DNA from: Saprospiraceae bacterium
GTDB taxonomy: Bacteria; Bacteroidota; Bacteroidia; Chitinophagales; Saprospiraceae
Length of the DNA stretch: 34,233 nucleotides
Assembly: GCA_020629935.1 (NCBI GenBank)
Contig: JAHDCJ010000016.1
Span: 1 to 34,233 of the forward strand
Direction: 5' to 3'
Position numbers and translations under genes: made by a program. The stretch's first letter is position 1. The number at the start of each line of letters is the position of its first letter. Of the stretch, positions 25,052 through 33,588 are shown in pieces. Under the pieces are notes generated by a model. The model did not search any database, was not told the DNA's origin, and saw only the letters and a program-made list of their open reading frames with translations.

Positions 25052-25933
25052 GTGAATCTATTGAATATACATTTTCAATGGCCATATGCCTTTGTGCTTT
25101 GGTGCATTCTTTTTTTCGGCATTCCTGTCTATTTACAGGCTTGCCCATGCCCCAACATAGAGACGGAAGAATTTATGCTTCCAGAATATGATCAAACCGA
25201 TTTTGTGTTTGTAGCTTCTATTCAAGAGGTTATTGAAAAAACGATCTTTCCTCAACAACCCGAAGATACCTTAAAGGTAGAGGTAAAATATAGAATTCAA
25301 TTGGAGGAAACGTTTAAAGGTCGATTTAGTGAATTGAATTATTTAGCTCCGCCAATAGACGGCTGCAAACCCAAGCTTTTACAAAAAGGGCAACAGTATA
25401 TTTTTTATATTCGAAGTAAAATAGAAAACCCTTCCGCTCTTCCTCTTTCTCATTGTACTAAAATAAAACCAGTCCTTAGGAATACGAAAGACTATAAATG
25501 GTTAAATGATAAAGAAGTGAAACCTGAAATATTTTCGAATGCCATAGCAAAGAGGGATGTGAAGTATAGTAAAGCACATTTAAAAATACTTCGACTTTTG
25601 AATTTGCCTAAAGCTAAATCTTTAAAGATTAAATTTGTTGGGGCAACAACAACTAAAGAGACGAATAAAGTGGTTTATACCAAAGGCCAAATTAATTTTA
25701 CAGGCTTTCTATTTAATGGTAAACGCACAGGCCCTTGGAAAATGTTTTATCCTCCACCCAAATATACATCTTATCCTATTCAACGAAAGTTGTGGCAAGA
25801 AGGAAATTATAAAAGTGGAAAAAAAGAAGGCGTCTGGAAAATGTATGACTATGATTGGAATACATTAAAAGCCATCTTGAAGTCAGATCTTTATCGAGAA
25901 GGTAAAATAATAAAAGGAGCATACATTCCTTAA
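25052..25933 (+). CDS. Secreted Cys-rich protein with MORN-like C-terminus
   Basis: The only plausible start is GTG 25052; there is no in-frame ATG between the stop at 25034 and the signal peptide. The 293-aa product has a hydrophobic leader ending YLQACPCP, which could be a lipobox with Cys31, then Cys33, Cys105 and Cys135. The pattern CPCP ... DFVFVASIQEV ... VEVKYRIQLEETFKG resembles an NTR/TIMP-like domain, known in secreted Bacteroidota proteins. The C-terminal part (about 212-293: GQINFTGFLFNGKRTGPWKM ... EGNYKSGKKEGVWKMYDYDW) is a YwqK/MORN-like set. Function unknown; likely periplasmic or surface-bound. Confidence 0.75.
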   Translation: MNLLNIHFQWPYAFVLWCILFFGIPVYLQACPCPNIETEEFMLPEYDQTDFVFVASIQEVIEKTIFPQQPEDTLKVEVKYRIQLEETFKGRFSELNYLAPPIDGCKPKLLQKGQQYIFYIRSKIENPSALPLSHCTKIKPVLRNTKDYKWLNDKEVKPEIFSNAIAKRDVKYSKAHLKILRLLNLPKAKSLKIKFVGATTTKETNKVVYTKGQINFTGFLFNGKRTGPWKMFYPPPKYTSYPIQRKLWQEGNYKSGKKEGVWKMYDYDWNTLKAILKSDLYREGKIIKGAYIP

Positions 25934-25976
25934 AAATGCATCCTCCTTTCTAGATTCTTAAATCCAATAATTCTTA

Positions 25977-28469
25977 TTATTGCATATCAGGCATGCCCTG
26001 ATCTCTATTCCAATCTTTTCGTTTTTGTTTCCGTTGAGGCTTCGTTCGATCATATTTTCCGAAGTTATAACTGAAGGTAATATAACCAACAAAAGATTCC
26101 CAATTTCGCTCGGTAACTTGGTTAAAGGATTGTAATTCATTGGATGAATAGTTGAAATTCATCGTATTTAAAAAGTCAGTCACCCGTATTCCAATGCTTC
26201 CTTTTTTATTGAAAATTTGTTTTTTAGCCGCAAAATTCAAACTAAAGAAACTTCCAATTCTTCCTTGAGCAACTTCAAAGGGCGCTCGATAAAAACCACT
26301 AAGTTGTAAACTCATATCTTTCCAAACAGTCCAAGTAGACATGATCCGAGCATTCCAACCGAAAGCGTCAGATTGTAGCTCAGAGTTCTCAAATCCATCG
26401 GTACTAACTTTGGTGCCATACATATTAAATGTTCCATTAAATCGCCACCATTTGTACGGACGAGCAGATAAAATAAATTCTGCGCCGTAGGTATGTCCAT
26501 CTTTGAAATTGACAAAGTTTAATCGAGAAACTCCGTCATCACCTACATTTAAAAATCGACGCATTACATCGGTCAAGTATTTATAGTATACCGAACTGTT
26601 TAATGTAAATTTTTCCCAATACTTAATATAACCTAACTCCGTAGAGTTGATATATTCAGGTAACAAATAAGGATTCCCAGAACGAATATTATTAGGATCT
26701 GAAAGATCATAAAATGGATTGAGTTGTCCTGTTCGAGGTCGATTAATACGACGACTATAATTTAATTGTATTTCACTACCTTCCGTTAATTTATAAGATA
26801 AAGCAGCAGAAGGGAAGAAGCTAAAATAGTTGTTCTCAAATGTTTCATTGGTCGTAACCAACTCGGAATTGGTAAAAGATTGTTCTAAACGAAGACCTAA
26901 TTTGTAATTAAACTTTTTAATAGATTGGCCATAAGTACCATAGAGTGCATGGATTTGTTCATTATAGAAAAACCGATTGATTAAGTTATTGTCATTGACA
27001 TAGTCATTCACTCCAAAGTCAAAAACAGAAGCGAAAAAATCATTGTCTACTTTTCGTAATGTTCCATTATAACCTGTCTCTAATTGTCCATCATTACCCA
27101 AAGGTTGCACATAATCTATCGCTAATCGTCCTACATCATTGAAGTCCGTACTTCGAGTCAATTGTTGTAATGGATTTGCACCTGTAGGGTTATTGTCTTT
27201 ATCATAAAATCGCTCGATATAATCCGTGGTGGTTTCCTTTTTTCCTAAAGAATAGTTTAGATCAATATCTAAGGTTTGTTTAGGGTTTAAGAATTTTTTC
27301 TGTAAGCCCGCATTAAATTCAGTATTCCGATTGGGTGAATTATTTCCATTGTTTCTTTCTGTAATTAAATTGAGTGTGCCTAGCTCATCAAAGTACTCAA
27401 AGAAATTGTCGGAACCTCCATCGCCATTTCCTTGGTTATGTCCAACTGACCAATAAAGAATATTGTTTTTATTTAAAAAGTAATCCATACCAATTTTGGC
27501 AAAATGGGACATGCCGCCATATTCTCCTTCATCCCGCTGTTTAAAAGCAAAGCTGGTATCTGTGGTAAAGGTTTCTCTATTAGAAAAACCATCGTAAGCG
27601 AAGTTGCGTAAATTATAACTATAAGTTCCAAAAACATTCATTTTGTTATTTCGAATGTTCATAGAAACCGACGAATTGAATTTGGGCGTTTGACCATAAC
27701 CTGCACTCAAATCTACATTCCCATTCATACCAAATTTATCTGAACGTTTCGTTACAATATTGATGATACCTGCCGTCCCTTCTGGATCATATTTTGCCGA
27801 AGGATTTGTGATCACTTCGATACTTTCTATATTCGAAGCAGGCAAGCTTTGCAACACCGCACTTGCCGACATACCAGATGGTCGCCCATCAATCAGTATT
27901 TTTACGTTTTGATTTCCACGAAGACTTACATTATTATCGACATCTACTTCTACCGAAGGCACTTCACCTAAGGCTTCCAATACGCTACCGCCTTGACTCG
28001 TAAGATTTTCCGACATGTTGAATACCTTCTTATCTAAATTGGTTTGGAAACCTCCTTTAGATTCAGTCACTACCACTTCGTTTAATTCTGATGCTCCAGA
28101 ACTTAACTTTAATTCACCTAATTTATTTACAGGATCTTTCGGATTGATGACCATCGGATCAATAATACTCGTTTCATATCCAATAAAAGATATTTCTAAG
28201 TAAAACATCCCTGCGGCCAAATCCTTTAATAAAAATGACCCATCGGCTTTGGTTATGGTTCCAGTGACCAAAGAAGAATCCTTCTTGGAATGTAAAGCAA
28301 TGGTCGCATATTCTACAGGTTCATTGGTTAAGCCATCCAAAATTTTTCCCGTGATGACTCCTACCTTGGGTGCTCCCCATTGTCCGCCACCGCCATAACC
28401 CGCAGGAGGCTGAGCAAAAAGAAATAATGGAGCAACTAAGAGACTGAGCAAAAGTTTAAATTCTTTCAT
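25977..28469 (-). CDS. Outer-membrane beta-barrel TonB-type receptor
   Basis: I choose ATG 28469 (MKEFKLLLSLL), giving 830 aa; a TTG at 28493 adds eight untypical residues. A signal peptide (to about residue 20, FLFAQ) precedes a Gly-rich segment and a carboxypeptidase-regulatory-like domain (VITGKILDGLTNEPVEYATIAL). A TonB box-like NEVVVTES and a plug (NVSLRGNQNVKILIDGRPSG, IESIEVITNPSAKYDPEGTAGIINIVTK) lead into a large barrel of the OmpB-barrel-3 type. The C-terminal tail (KYDRTKPQRKQKRKDW...GMPDMQ) is basic and periplasmic or cytoplasmic-facing, as in relatives. The ligand is unknown. The gene is not next to a SusD partner, so it is not a classic SusCD pair. Confidence 0.92.
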   Translation of the reverse strand: MKEFKLLLSLLVAPLFLFAQPPAGYGGGGQWGAPKVGVITGKILDGLTNEPVEYATIALHSKKDSSLVTGTITKADGSFLLKDLAAGMFYLEISFIGYETSIIDPMVINPKDPVNKLGELKLSSGASELNEVVVTESKGGFQTNLDKKVFNMSENLTSQGGSVLEALGEVPSVEVDVDNNVSLRGNQNVKILIDGRPSGMSASAVLQSLPASNIESIEVITNPSAKYDPEGTAGIINIVTKRSDKFGMNGNVDLSAGYGQTPKFNSSVSMNIRNNKMNVFGTYSYNLRNFAYDGFSNRETFTTDTSFAFKQRDEGEYGGMSHFAKIGMDYFLNKNNILYWSVGHNQGNGDGGSDNFFEYFDELGTLNLITERNNGNNSPNRNTEFNAGLQKKFLNPKQTLDIDLNYSLGKKETTTDYIERFYDKDNNPTGANPLQQLTRSTDFNDVGRLAIDYVQPLGNDGQLETGYNGTLRKVDNDFFASVFDFGVNDYVNDNNLINRFFYNEQIHALYGTYGQSIKKFNYKLGLRLEQSFTNSELVTTNETFENNYFSFFPSAALSYKLTEGSEIQLNYSRRINRPRTGQLNPFYDLSDPNNIRSGNPYLLPEYINSTELGYIKYWEKFTLNSSVYYKYLTDVMRRFLNVGDDGVSRLNFVNFKDGHTYGAEFILSARPYKWWRFNGTFNMYGTKVSTDGFENSELQSDAFGWNARIMSTWTVWKDMSLQLSGFYRAPFEVAQGRIGSFFSLNFAAKKQIFNKKGSIGIRVTDFLNTMNFNYSSNELQSFNQVTERNWESFVGYITFSYNFGKYDRTKPQRKQKRKDWNRDQGMPDMQ

Positions 28470-28897
28470 AGTGTTTGGTTTAATTGATGCCAAAGTAACA
28501 AGACGGCTTGTGTTTTGTTTACCTTCTCGATTTTAACTTTAACAAGAAACTTCCACAAAGTAGCCCCAAGCCCACTACATCAAGAAAAAAAATCGATAGA
28601 ACACCAACTCCCCTCGATAAAAAATCCCATTCCTCATCCCTCCTAATCCTTCCCGATTGCAAAGCAATCGCACCAATCCCCCTAATCACCATTCTCCAAA
28701 AAACTCAAACCCCAAATACGGAAAACCAACTCCGACCTATTTTCTTTTAGTATTTTCGTAGATTCAAAACCGTTAAAAACAAAACACTGTTTGAGCGCAG
28801 CGAGTTTGTTTTGTTTAGGTTTTGCATCTATGAAAATGCGTTAAAAAAGAAAATAAGTCTTGATTTTTGATTCTTTTTATCAAGAAAAAGAATAAAT
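28470..28897. other. 428-nt spacer with C-rich strand and palindrome
   Basis: I see no credible gene. About 28550-28740 is strongly C-rich on the plus strand (runs such as CCCCTCG, CATCCCTCC and AATCCCCC), unlike the AT-rich spacers elsewhere. It includes a perfect inverted repeat CGATTGC-AAA-GCAATCG (28654-28670). A small open frame there (28508-28750) is low-complexity and probably not a protein. Further right lies a hairpin, 28777-28816, with GAGCGCAGCGAG in its loop. It may be a decayed repetitive element. Confidence 0.4.
28777..28816 (-). terminator. Terminator-like hairpin after the SRPBCC-GyrI gene
   Basis: AAACAAAACA (28777-28786) and TGTTTTGTTT (28807-28816) form a 10-bp stem with GAGCGCAGCGAG in the loop. 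Read on the minus strand the stem is followed by TTAACG. It lies 82 nt past the stop at 28898. The T-tract overlaps the stem, so efficiency is uncertain. Confidence 0.4.
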
Positions 28898-29923
28898 CTA
28901 CTTTACTGGATAACTCAACTTCGTTAGCCATTTATTAGGATCAGGCTCTGTCGTTGGATCGGTCACATACTGCTCAATAGCTGGTCCACGTAGACTTAAA
29001 TTATTAGCTTTCATATAGGTTTCCATGGCCTTGTGTGCATTGCCCAATTCCGTATAGTTGCCATAAAAATCAATATGCAAAGCTTTACCTTCTGCTACTT
29101 CAAAGGACTCAAAATCATCAGCGACTTTCATTGCTTTTTTTATAGGAATTGCCGCAGCTAAGTCCATCGCATCATCTGATTCTCCTTGTGTTAAACTATA
29201 GTATAAACCACAAGGCATACCATCCATTTCGCCTTTGTTCTTCATTACATATTCCATACATTTAGGAAGGTTTTCTGTATAGTAAGCGGTAATCTCACTT
29301 GGCTTTACTTTTTTCTTTACACCTAAAAAATAGCGTTTAGGCATTTCTATTTCAGTGATTTTTAAAGCATTGGGATTGGGCATTATTTCACCTTCAACTA
29401 TAGATTTGAGCGTAGACAAACCTTCATCAAAATCAGCTTCTACTGAACTTAAATCGACACCTTGAAGCATAGCAAAAGCATTAAAAGGATAGGGAATAGT
29501 CATTCCAAAACCCCAATCTACTTTCGTTTTCCCATTGGCTTCAGAAAGGTTGACATAGGTGTCGGATTCTCCAGATCGAGGCTCTTGAAATACCAATAAG
29601 GTATTCGTAGATTCATTTTCTTTCATAGCTGTTAATACCTCATATCCTTTACCTACTTGTTCATTACCTGCCCAAGTGCGCTTTGCCCCAATTTCGCCAT
29701 CATTTCCTTCTATGGTAGATACTAAATTAGGATCACGTTTATTCCAAGGATACCAAAGCACCCGTTTTTCAAAATTGTTGATATATCGATAGACTTGTGC
29801 TTTAGGAACATCGATTTCAATGGTTCGATTGATGGAATATTCTTTAGGTGCAAATAGGCCTAAAATTAAAAGTCCTGCAAGCAAAGCTAAAGAAAGAATA
29901 CCTAGTATTTTTACAATTTTCAT
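28898..29923 (-). CDS. SRPBCC domain fused to GyrI-like effector-binding domain
   Basis: A 341-aa protein with one N-terminal TM helix (about 4-24). An SRPBCC/polyketide-cyclase-like domain follows (about 28-176: INRTIEIDVPKAQVYRYINNFEKRVLWYPW ... KVDWGFGMTIPYPFNAF). A GyrI-like or AraC-effector-type domain makes up the rest (about 184-341: ITEIEMPKRYFLGVKKKV ... GLYYSLTQGESDDAMDLAAAIPI ... LHIDFYGNYTELGNAHKAMETYM). Both folds bind small hydrophobic or cationic ligands. The fusion is anchored in the inner membrane with the domains probably outside the cytoplasm. The role is unknown; ligand sensing or sequestration is inference. Confidence 0.82.
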   Translation of the reverse strand: MKIVKILGILSLALLAGLLILGLFAPKEYSINRTIEIDVPKAQVYRYINNFEKRVLWYPWNKRDPNLVSTIEGNDGEIGAKRTWAGNEQVGKGYEVLTAMKENESTNTLLVFQEPRSGESDTYVNLSEANGKTKVDWGFGMTIPYPFNAFAMLQGVDLSSVEADFDEGLSTLKSIVEGEIMPNPNALKITEIEMPKRYFLGVKKKVKPSEITAYYTENLPKCMEYVMKNKGEMDGMPCGLYYSLTQGESDDAMDLAAAIPIKKAMKVADDFESFEVAEGKALHIDFYGNYTELGNAHKAMETYMKANNLSLRGPAIEQYVTDPTTEPDPNKWLTKLSYPVK

Positions 29924-29948
29924 TTCAAAAGTTTTTTAATAATAATAT

Positions 29949-29956
29949 CAAATATA
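29949..29956 (-). promoter_or_regulatory. -7 element TATATTTG for the SRPBCC-GyrI gene
   Basis: On the minus strand TATATTTG matches TAnnTTTG exactly, ending 25 nt before the ATG at 29923. No TTTG is seen at the -33 distance. Confidence 0.35.
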
Positions 29957-30060
29957 AGAATTATTCTTCATGCATTGGAGCTTAGAATTCTTGTTTTTTG
30001 CTGAAATGTAAGTATTCCTAGTGTTTTATTCTTTTTATGGCTAAAAGTTTAAATGACTTC

Positions 30061-30092
30061 CTTGCTTAATCTGTGCATTAATAATATCTTTA
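30061..30092 (+). promoter_or_regulatory. Probable promoter of pheS-pheT
   Basis: CTTG (30061-30064), 20 nt, then TATCTTTA (30085-30092) approximates TTTG-N19/20-TAnnTTTG. It lies inside the region that a longer pheS start (30053) would have to translate, which supports ATG 30113 as the real start. Confidence 0.4.
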
Positions 30093-30112
30093 TCCGCTTA
30101 AATCTTAATGAA

Positions 30113-31150
30113 ATGATTGATCAGGAAATTAAAAATAAATTAGAAGGCATCAAGGTAGAAATTGCTGCTTGTACAGAAGAACAAAAATTGAAAGATTTAT
30201 ATGCTTCTGTCTTAGGTCGTAAAGGGATTGTAAAAGACCTGATGGCTGGCTTTAGAAACGTGCCTAATGAAGATAAAAAAGCTTATGGAGCCGCAGTGAA
30301 TGCAGTCAAAGAAGAATTTACTTCTATTCTAAAAGAAAAACAAGAGGAGATTGTAAGTCAATCGAATGCAAAGGCAAGTAAGAAAACATCTGAAATTGAT
30401 TTGATGATTCCAATGGAAACCCATCGAAAAGGAACCTTACATCCATTGACATTGATTGAAGATGAAGTGATTCAGATTTTCAAGCGCATGGGGTTTAGTG
30501 TTGTGAGTGGCCCAGAAATGGAATCGGATTATTACAACTTTAAAGCATTGAATATTCCTGATAATCATCCTGCAAGAGATATGCAAGATACTTTTTGGTT
30601 TATCAATAAAATGTTGCTGCGGACGCATACTTCTCCTTGTCAAGTTCGAGCGATTGAAAATATTGGTGCTCCTCTTCGAGTAGTTGCTCCAGGTCGAGTG
30701 TTCCGAAATGAAAGTCTTGATGCTTCGCATGAAAATACTTTTCATCAAGTAGAGGGAATGATCATTGATAAAGATATGAGCATTGCCAATCTAATTTATA
30801 TCATGAAAACTATGTTGAGTGATGTATTTGGTAAAGAACTGAATGTGCGCCTTCGCCCTGGTTATTTCCCTTTTGTAGAACCTGGTTTTGAACTAGATTG
30901 CAGCTGCTTGATTTGTAATGGATCAGGTTGTTCAACTTGTAGTCAAACGGGCTGGATCGAATTGGTGCCTTGTGGAATGATTCACAATAATGTACTAGAA
31001 ATGAGTGGTATTGATCCAAATGAATATACGGGTTTTGCTTTTGGACTAGGAATGAGTCGATTGGCCATGATGAAATATAATATAGCAGATATTCGGGTGT
31101 TTAATCGGGGTGATGTTCGAGAATTATCAAATTTCGACACCTTTATTTAA
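30113..31150 (+). CDS. pheS: Phenylalanyl-tRNA synthetase alpha subunit PheS
   Basis: I choose ATG 30113 (MIDQEIKNKLEGI), giving 345 aa; a start at 30053 would add 20 residues overlapping a likely promoter. The N-terminal coiled coil (1-90) binds tRNA. The class II core follows with GTLHPLTLIEDEV (107-119), THTSPCQVRA (171-180), motif 2 GRVFRNE (194-200) and motif 3 GLGMSRLAM (311-319). A Cys-rich insert CSCLICNGSGCSTC (263-276) resembles the zinc-ribbon-like insert known in Bacteroidota PheS. In motif 3 the usual Glu before the Arg is Ser. With PheT it forms the alpha2-beta2 enzyme that charges tRNA-Phe. pheT follows after 45 nt. Confidence 0.95.
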   Translation: MIDQEIKNKLEGIKVEIAACTEEQKLKDLYASVLGRKGIVKDLMAGFRNVPNEDKKAYGAAVNAVKEEFTSILKEKQEEIVSQSNAKASKKTSEIDLMIPMETHRKGTLHPLTLIEDEVIQIFKRMGFSVVSGPEMESDYYNFKALNIPDNHPARDMQDTFWFINKMLLRTHTSPCQVRAIENIGAPLRVVAPGRVFRNESLDASHENTFHQVEGMIIDKDMSIANLIYIMKTMLSDVFGKELNVRLRPGYFPFVEPGFELDCSCLICNGSGCSTCSQTGWIELVPCGMIHNNVLEMSGIDPNEYTGFAFGLGMSRLAMMKYNIADIRVFNRGDVRELSNFDTFI

Positions 31151-31195
31151 ATCTGTCAGAAGCCTCTTTTTAATAAATAATAATACAACAAGACT

Positions 31196-33577
31196 ATGGA
31201 TCTTTCCCTAAATTGGATTGGAAAATTCGTGAATATAAAAGACCTCGACCCCAATGAGGTAGCTAATAAAATTACCTTGCATACTGCTGAAATAGAAGGT
31301 GTTCACCTTAAAGGACATGATCTAAATGGTATTTTAGTAGCTCAAGTAAAATCTGTAGAATCCATAGAACCAGGATACTGTCTTATTCAACTGGATGCGG
31401 GCAAAGCGGCTACAGTGGTTTGTACAGATACTACCTTACAAGAAAATGATTTGGTGCCTTACGCTCCGCCAGGTACTTGTGTCAATGAAATAGAAACGAC
31501 AGTAAAAAATATCAAAGGCCATGATAGTGAAGGCTATTTGATGAGTGAAAAAGAATTGGGCATTAGTTCGGATGAATCATGTGTGTTTCGGGTAGAAGCG
31601 GAGGATGCAAAAGCAGGAGATGAAATTTTAGCGGTGTATCCTTTCTTTAAAGATGTCGTTTTAGATCTAGATAATAAATCGGTTACTCATCGACCAGATC
31701 TTTGGGGAATTTATGGCTTTGCTAGAGAAGTAGCAGCTATTTACAAACGCCCATTAAAACCGTTAGATTTATTTTCGGTAGAAGAATTGGCCAAAAATGT
31801 AAAGGAAGGTCCTAAGGTAAAAGTAGTAGAAGGAAAAGGATGTACTCGTTTTTGTGGGGTTTATATTGATGGAATAAAAAACACCAAAGCGCCATTAGAA
31901 ATGCGTACGCTTTTATTTCATTCGGGTTCTTCAACGCATAATTTGATTGTCGATTTATCCAATTATGTAATGCATGAAGTAGGACAACCCAATCATACCT
32001 TTAGTCAAGCACATGCTGTCTCTGGAATCATAGTAGACCAAGCGGATGAAGATTATAAATTTACCTTCTTAGATGATCAAGAACGCTTGATTTCGAAAGG
32101 AATGTTGATGATTCATAATGGCGATAAAAAACCGATTGCTGCTGCGGGAATTATGGGAGGTCAATCGTCTAAAGTACATGAAGACGAAACGGCGATCATG
32201 TTAGAATCCGCTAATTTTGATGCCACTCAAATTCGGGTTTTTGCCAATAAAATTAAATTGAGAACGGATGCTTCTAATCGATTTGAAAAAACATTGGTGC
32301 ATGAAAATGCATTAGTTGGTGCACTACGTTTTCTTCAAATAATCAAAGAAATACAACCGAATACGAGCTTCTCCCAATTGACAGATGTAGGCAGTTATTC
32401 AAGTCCTTTGCGTCAAGTAGAATTGACTGGAACCTACATCAATAAATTTACGGGAATTGAAATGTCAGCGGATTTTGTAGGAGATATTTTAAACCGTTTA
32501 GGATTTGAACATACCTTCACCAATGATACCTATAAGGTGACCATTCCTTGGTTTAGAGCGTCGAAAGATATAGCCAATGTTCCTGATATTGTAGAGGAGA
32601 TTGCTAGAGTCTATGGCTATGATAATATTCCTCCTGTACCGCCAGCCGTTACCTTAAGACCTGCAACGAAGAATCCAGAAGTCGATTTAAAATTTCAATT
32701 AAAGCGGATCTTGAGTTATCAATATGGATACACCGAAGCTAAGAGCTATGCATGGCATGATGATCGTTGGGTAGATACGCTTGGGTTTTCACCACAAAAT
32801 ACCATTGAATTGGCTAATCCTCGGACGCCTTTCATGAGTAAAATGAAAACTACATTACTTCCCGAATTGCTCCGATTGGCAAAAAACAACATCGTTAATT
32901 ATGATGATATTCGCCTTTATGAATTTGCTTCTGTTTTTTATAATAAAGACAATAAACCAACAGAAGATAAATCTTTAGCAGGGATTCATTATCATAAAAA
33001 AGGTAAAGCAGTTAACCTTATTTTTGAGGTTAAAGATGCCTTACAAAATATGGTAAAAAGTATTAAAAATAGAAGTCTTACCTTCCGAAATGAATGTAAG
33101 GAAAATAATAAAACATGGATTCATCAAGGCAATTGCCTTTCTATATATTTGGATGAAAATTACTTAGGTTATATTTCCATGTTGGAAGTGGGACTTAGTA
33201 AAAAACATTTCAATAAAGAGGCTTTAGTTTGCTTTGAATTGGATGTGCAACAGTTGATTGATGTCGAAGCGATTCAAACCCCTTATGTAGCACCCAATGC
33301 TTATCCAACCGTATCTTTAGATTTTAATGTAGTCGCTAGTCAAGAAGTACCTTATCTTGAAGTCGAAGAAATATTTGCCAACTTAAATGATCCATTATTT
33401 ATGGGCTTTAAGTTTAAAGAATTGTTCTTTGATAAGAAACTGCTTCCTGGTAAAACGAGTTATTTGTTTGGGACAGAAATTGGTTCGAAAACAACGACGC
33501 TTACTTCTGAAGAAATTGATGGATTTCAACAAAAAATCATTGATAAAATAAAAGCTAAAAACTTTGAGTTGAGATAG
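31196..33577 (+). CDS. pheT: Phenylalanyl-tRNA synthetase beta subunit PheT
   Basis: A 793-aa protein of normal length. It begins MDLSLNWIGKFVNI, with an EMAP-like tRNA-binding domain (about 40-150: GILVAQVKSVESIEPGYCLIQL ... KGHDSEGYLMSEKELGI). B3/B4 domains follow (about 200-380, with the editing region FCGVYIDGI ... DLSNYVMHEVGQPNHTF). The B5 domain and catalytic-like core lie at about 400-690 (IPWFRASKDIANVPDIVEEIARVYGYDNIP, then NPRTPFMSKMKTTLLPELL). An FDX-ACB anticodon-binding domain (about 700-793) ends the protein. It pairs with PheS and edits mischarged Tyr-tRNA-Phe. It is probably co-transcribed with pheS. Confidence 0.96.
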   Translation: MDLSLNWIGKFVNIKDLDPNEVANKITLHTAEIEGVHLKGHDLNGILVAQVKSVESIEPGYCLIQLDAGKAATVVCTDTTLQENDLVPYAPPGTCVNEIETTVKNIKGHDSEGYLMSEKELGISSDESCVFRVEAEDAKAGDEILAVYPFFKDVVLDLDNKSVTHRPDLWGIYGFAREVAAIYKRPLKPLDLFSVEELAKNVKEGPKVKVVEGKGCTRFCGVYIDGIKNTKAPLEMRTLLFHSGSSTHNLIVDLSNYVMHEVGQPNHTFSQAHAVSGIIVDQADEDYKFTFLDDQERLISKGMLMIHNGDKKPIAAAGIMGGQSSKVHEDETAIMLESANFDATQIRVFANKIKLRTDASNRFEKTLVHENALVGALRFLQIIKEIQPNTSFSQLTDVGSYSSPLRQVELTGTYINKFTGIEMSADFVGDILNRLGFEHTFTNDTYKVTIPWFRASKDIANVPDIVEEIARVYGYDNIPPVPPAVTLRPATKNPEVDLKFQLKRILSYQYGYTEAKSYAWHDDRWVDTLGFSPQNTIELANPRTPFMSKMKTTLLPELLRLAKNNIVNYDDIRLYEFASVFYNKDNKPTEDKSLAGIHYHKKGKAVNLIFEVKDALQNMVKSIKNRSLTFRNECKENNKTWIHQGNCLSIYLDENYLGYISMLEVGLSKKHFNKEALVCFELDVQQLIDVEAIQTPYVAPNAYPTVSLDFNVVASQEVPYLEVEEIFANLNDPLFMGFKFKELFFDKKLLPGKTSYLFGTEIGSKTTTLTSEEIDGFQQKIIDKIKAKNFELR

Positions 33578-33588
33578 TAGAACCTATT

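Noticed and set aside
28508..28750. 80-codon open frame in the C-rich spacer
   Set aside because: Its Pro/Ser/Thr/Lys-rich product follows from base composition; no motif, start context or signal peptide supports it.
30053..30112. 20-residue N-terminal extension of PheS
   Set aside because: PheS proteins normally begin near MIDQEI; the extension overlaps a likely promoter and has no family counterpart.
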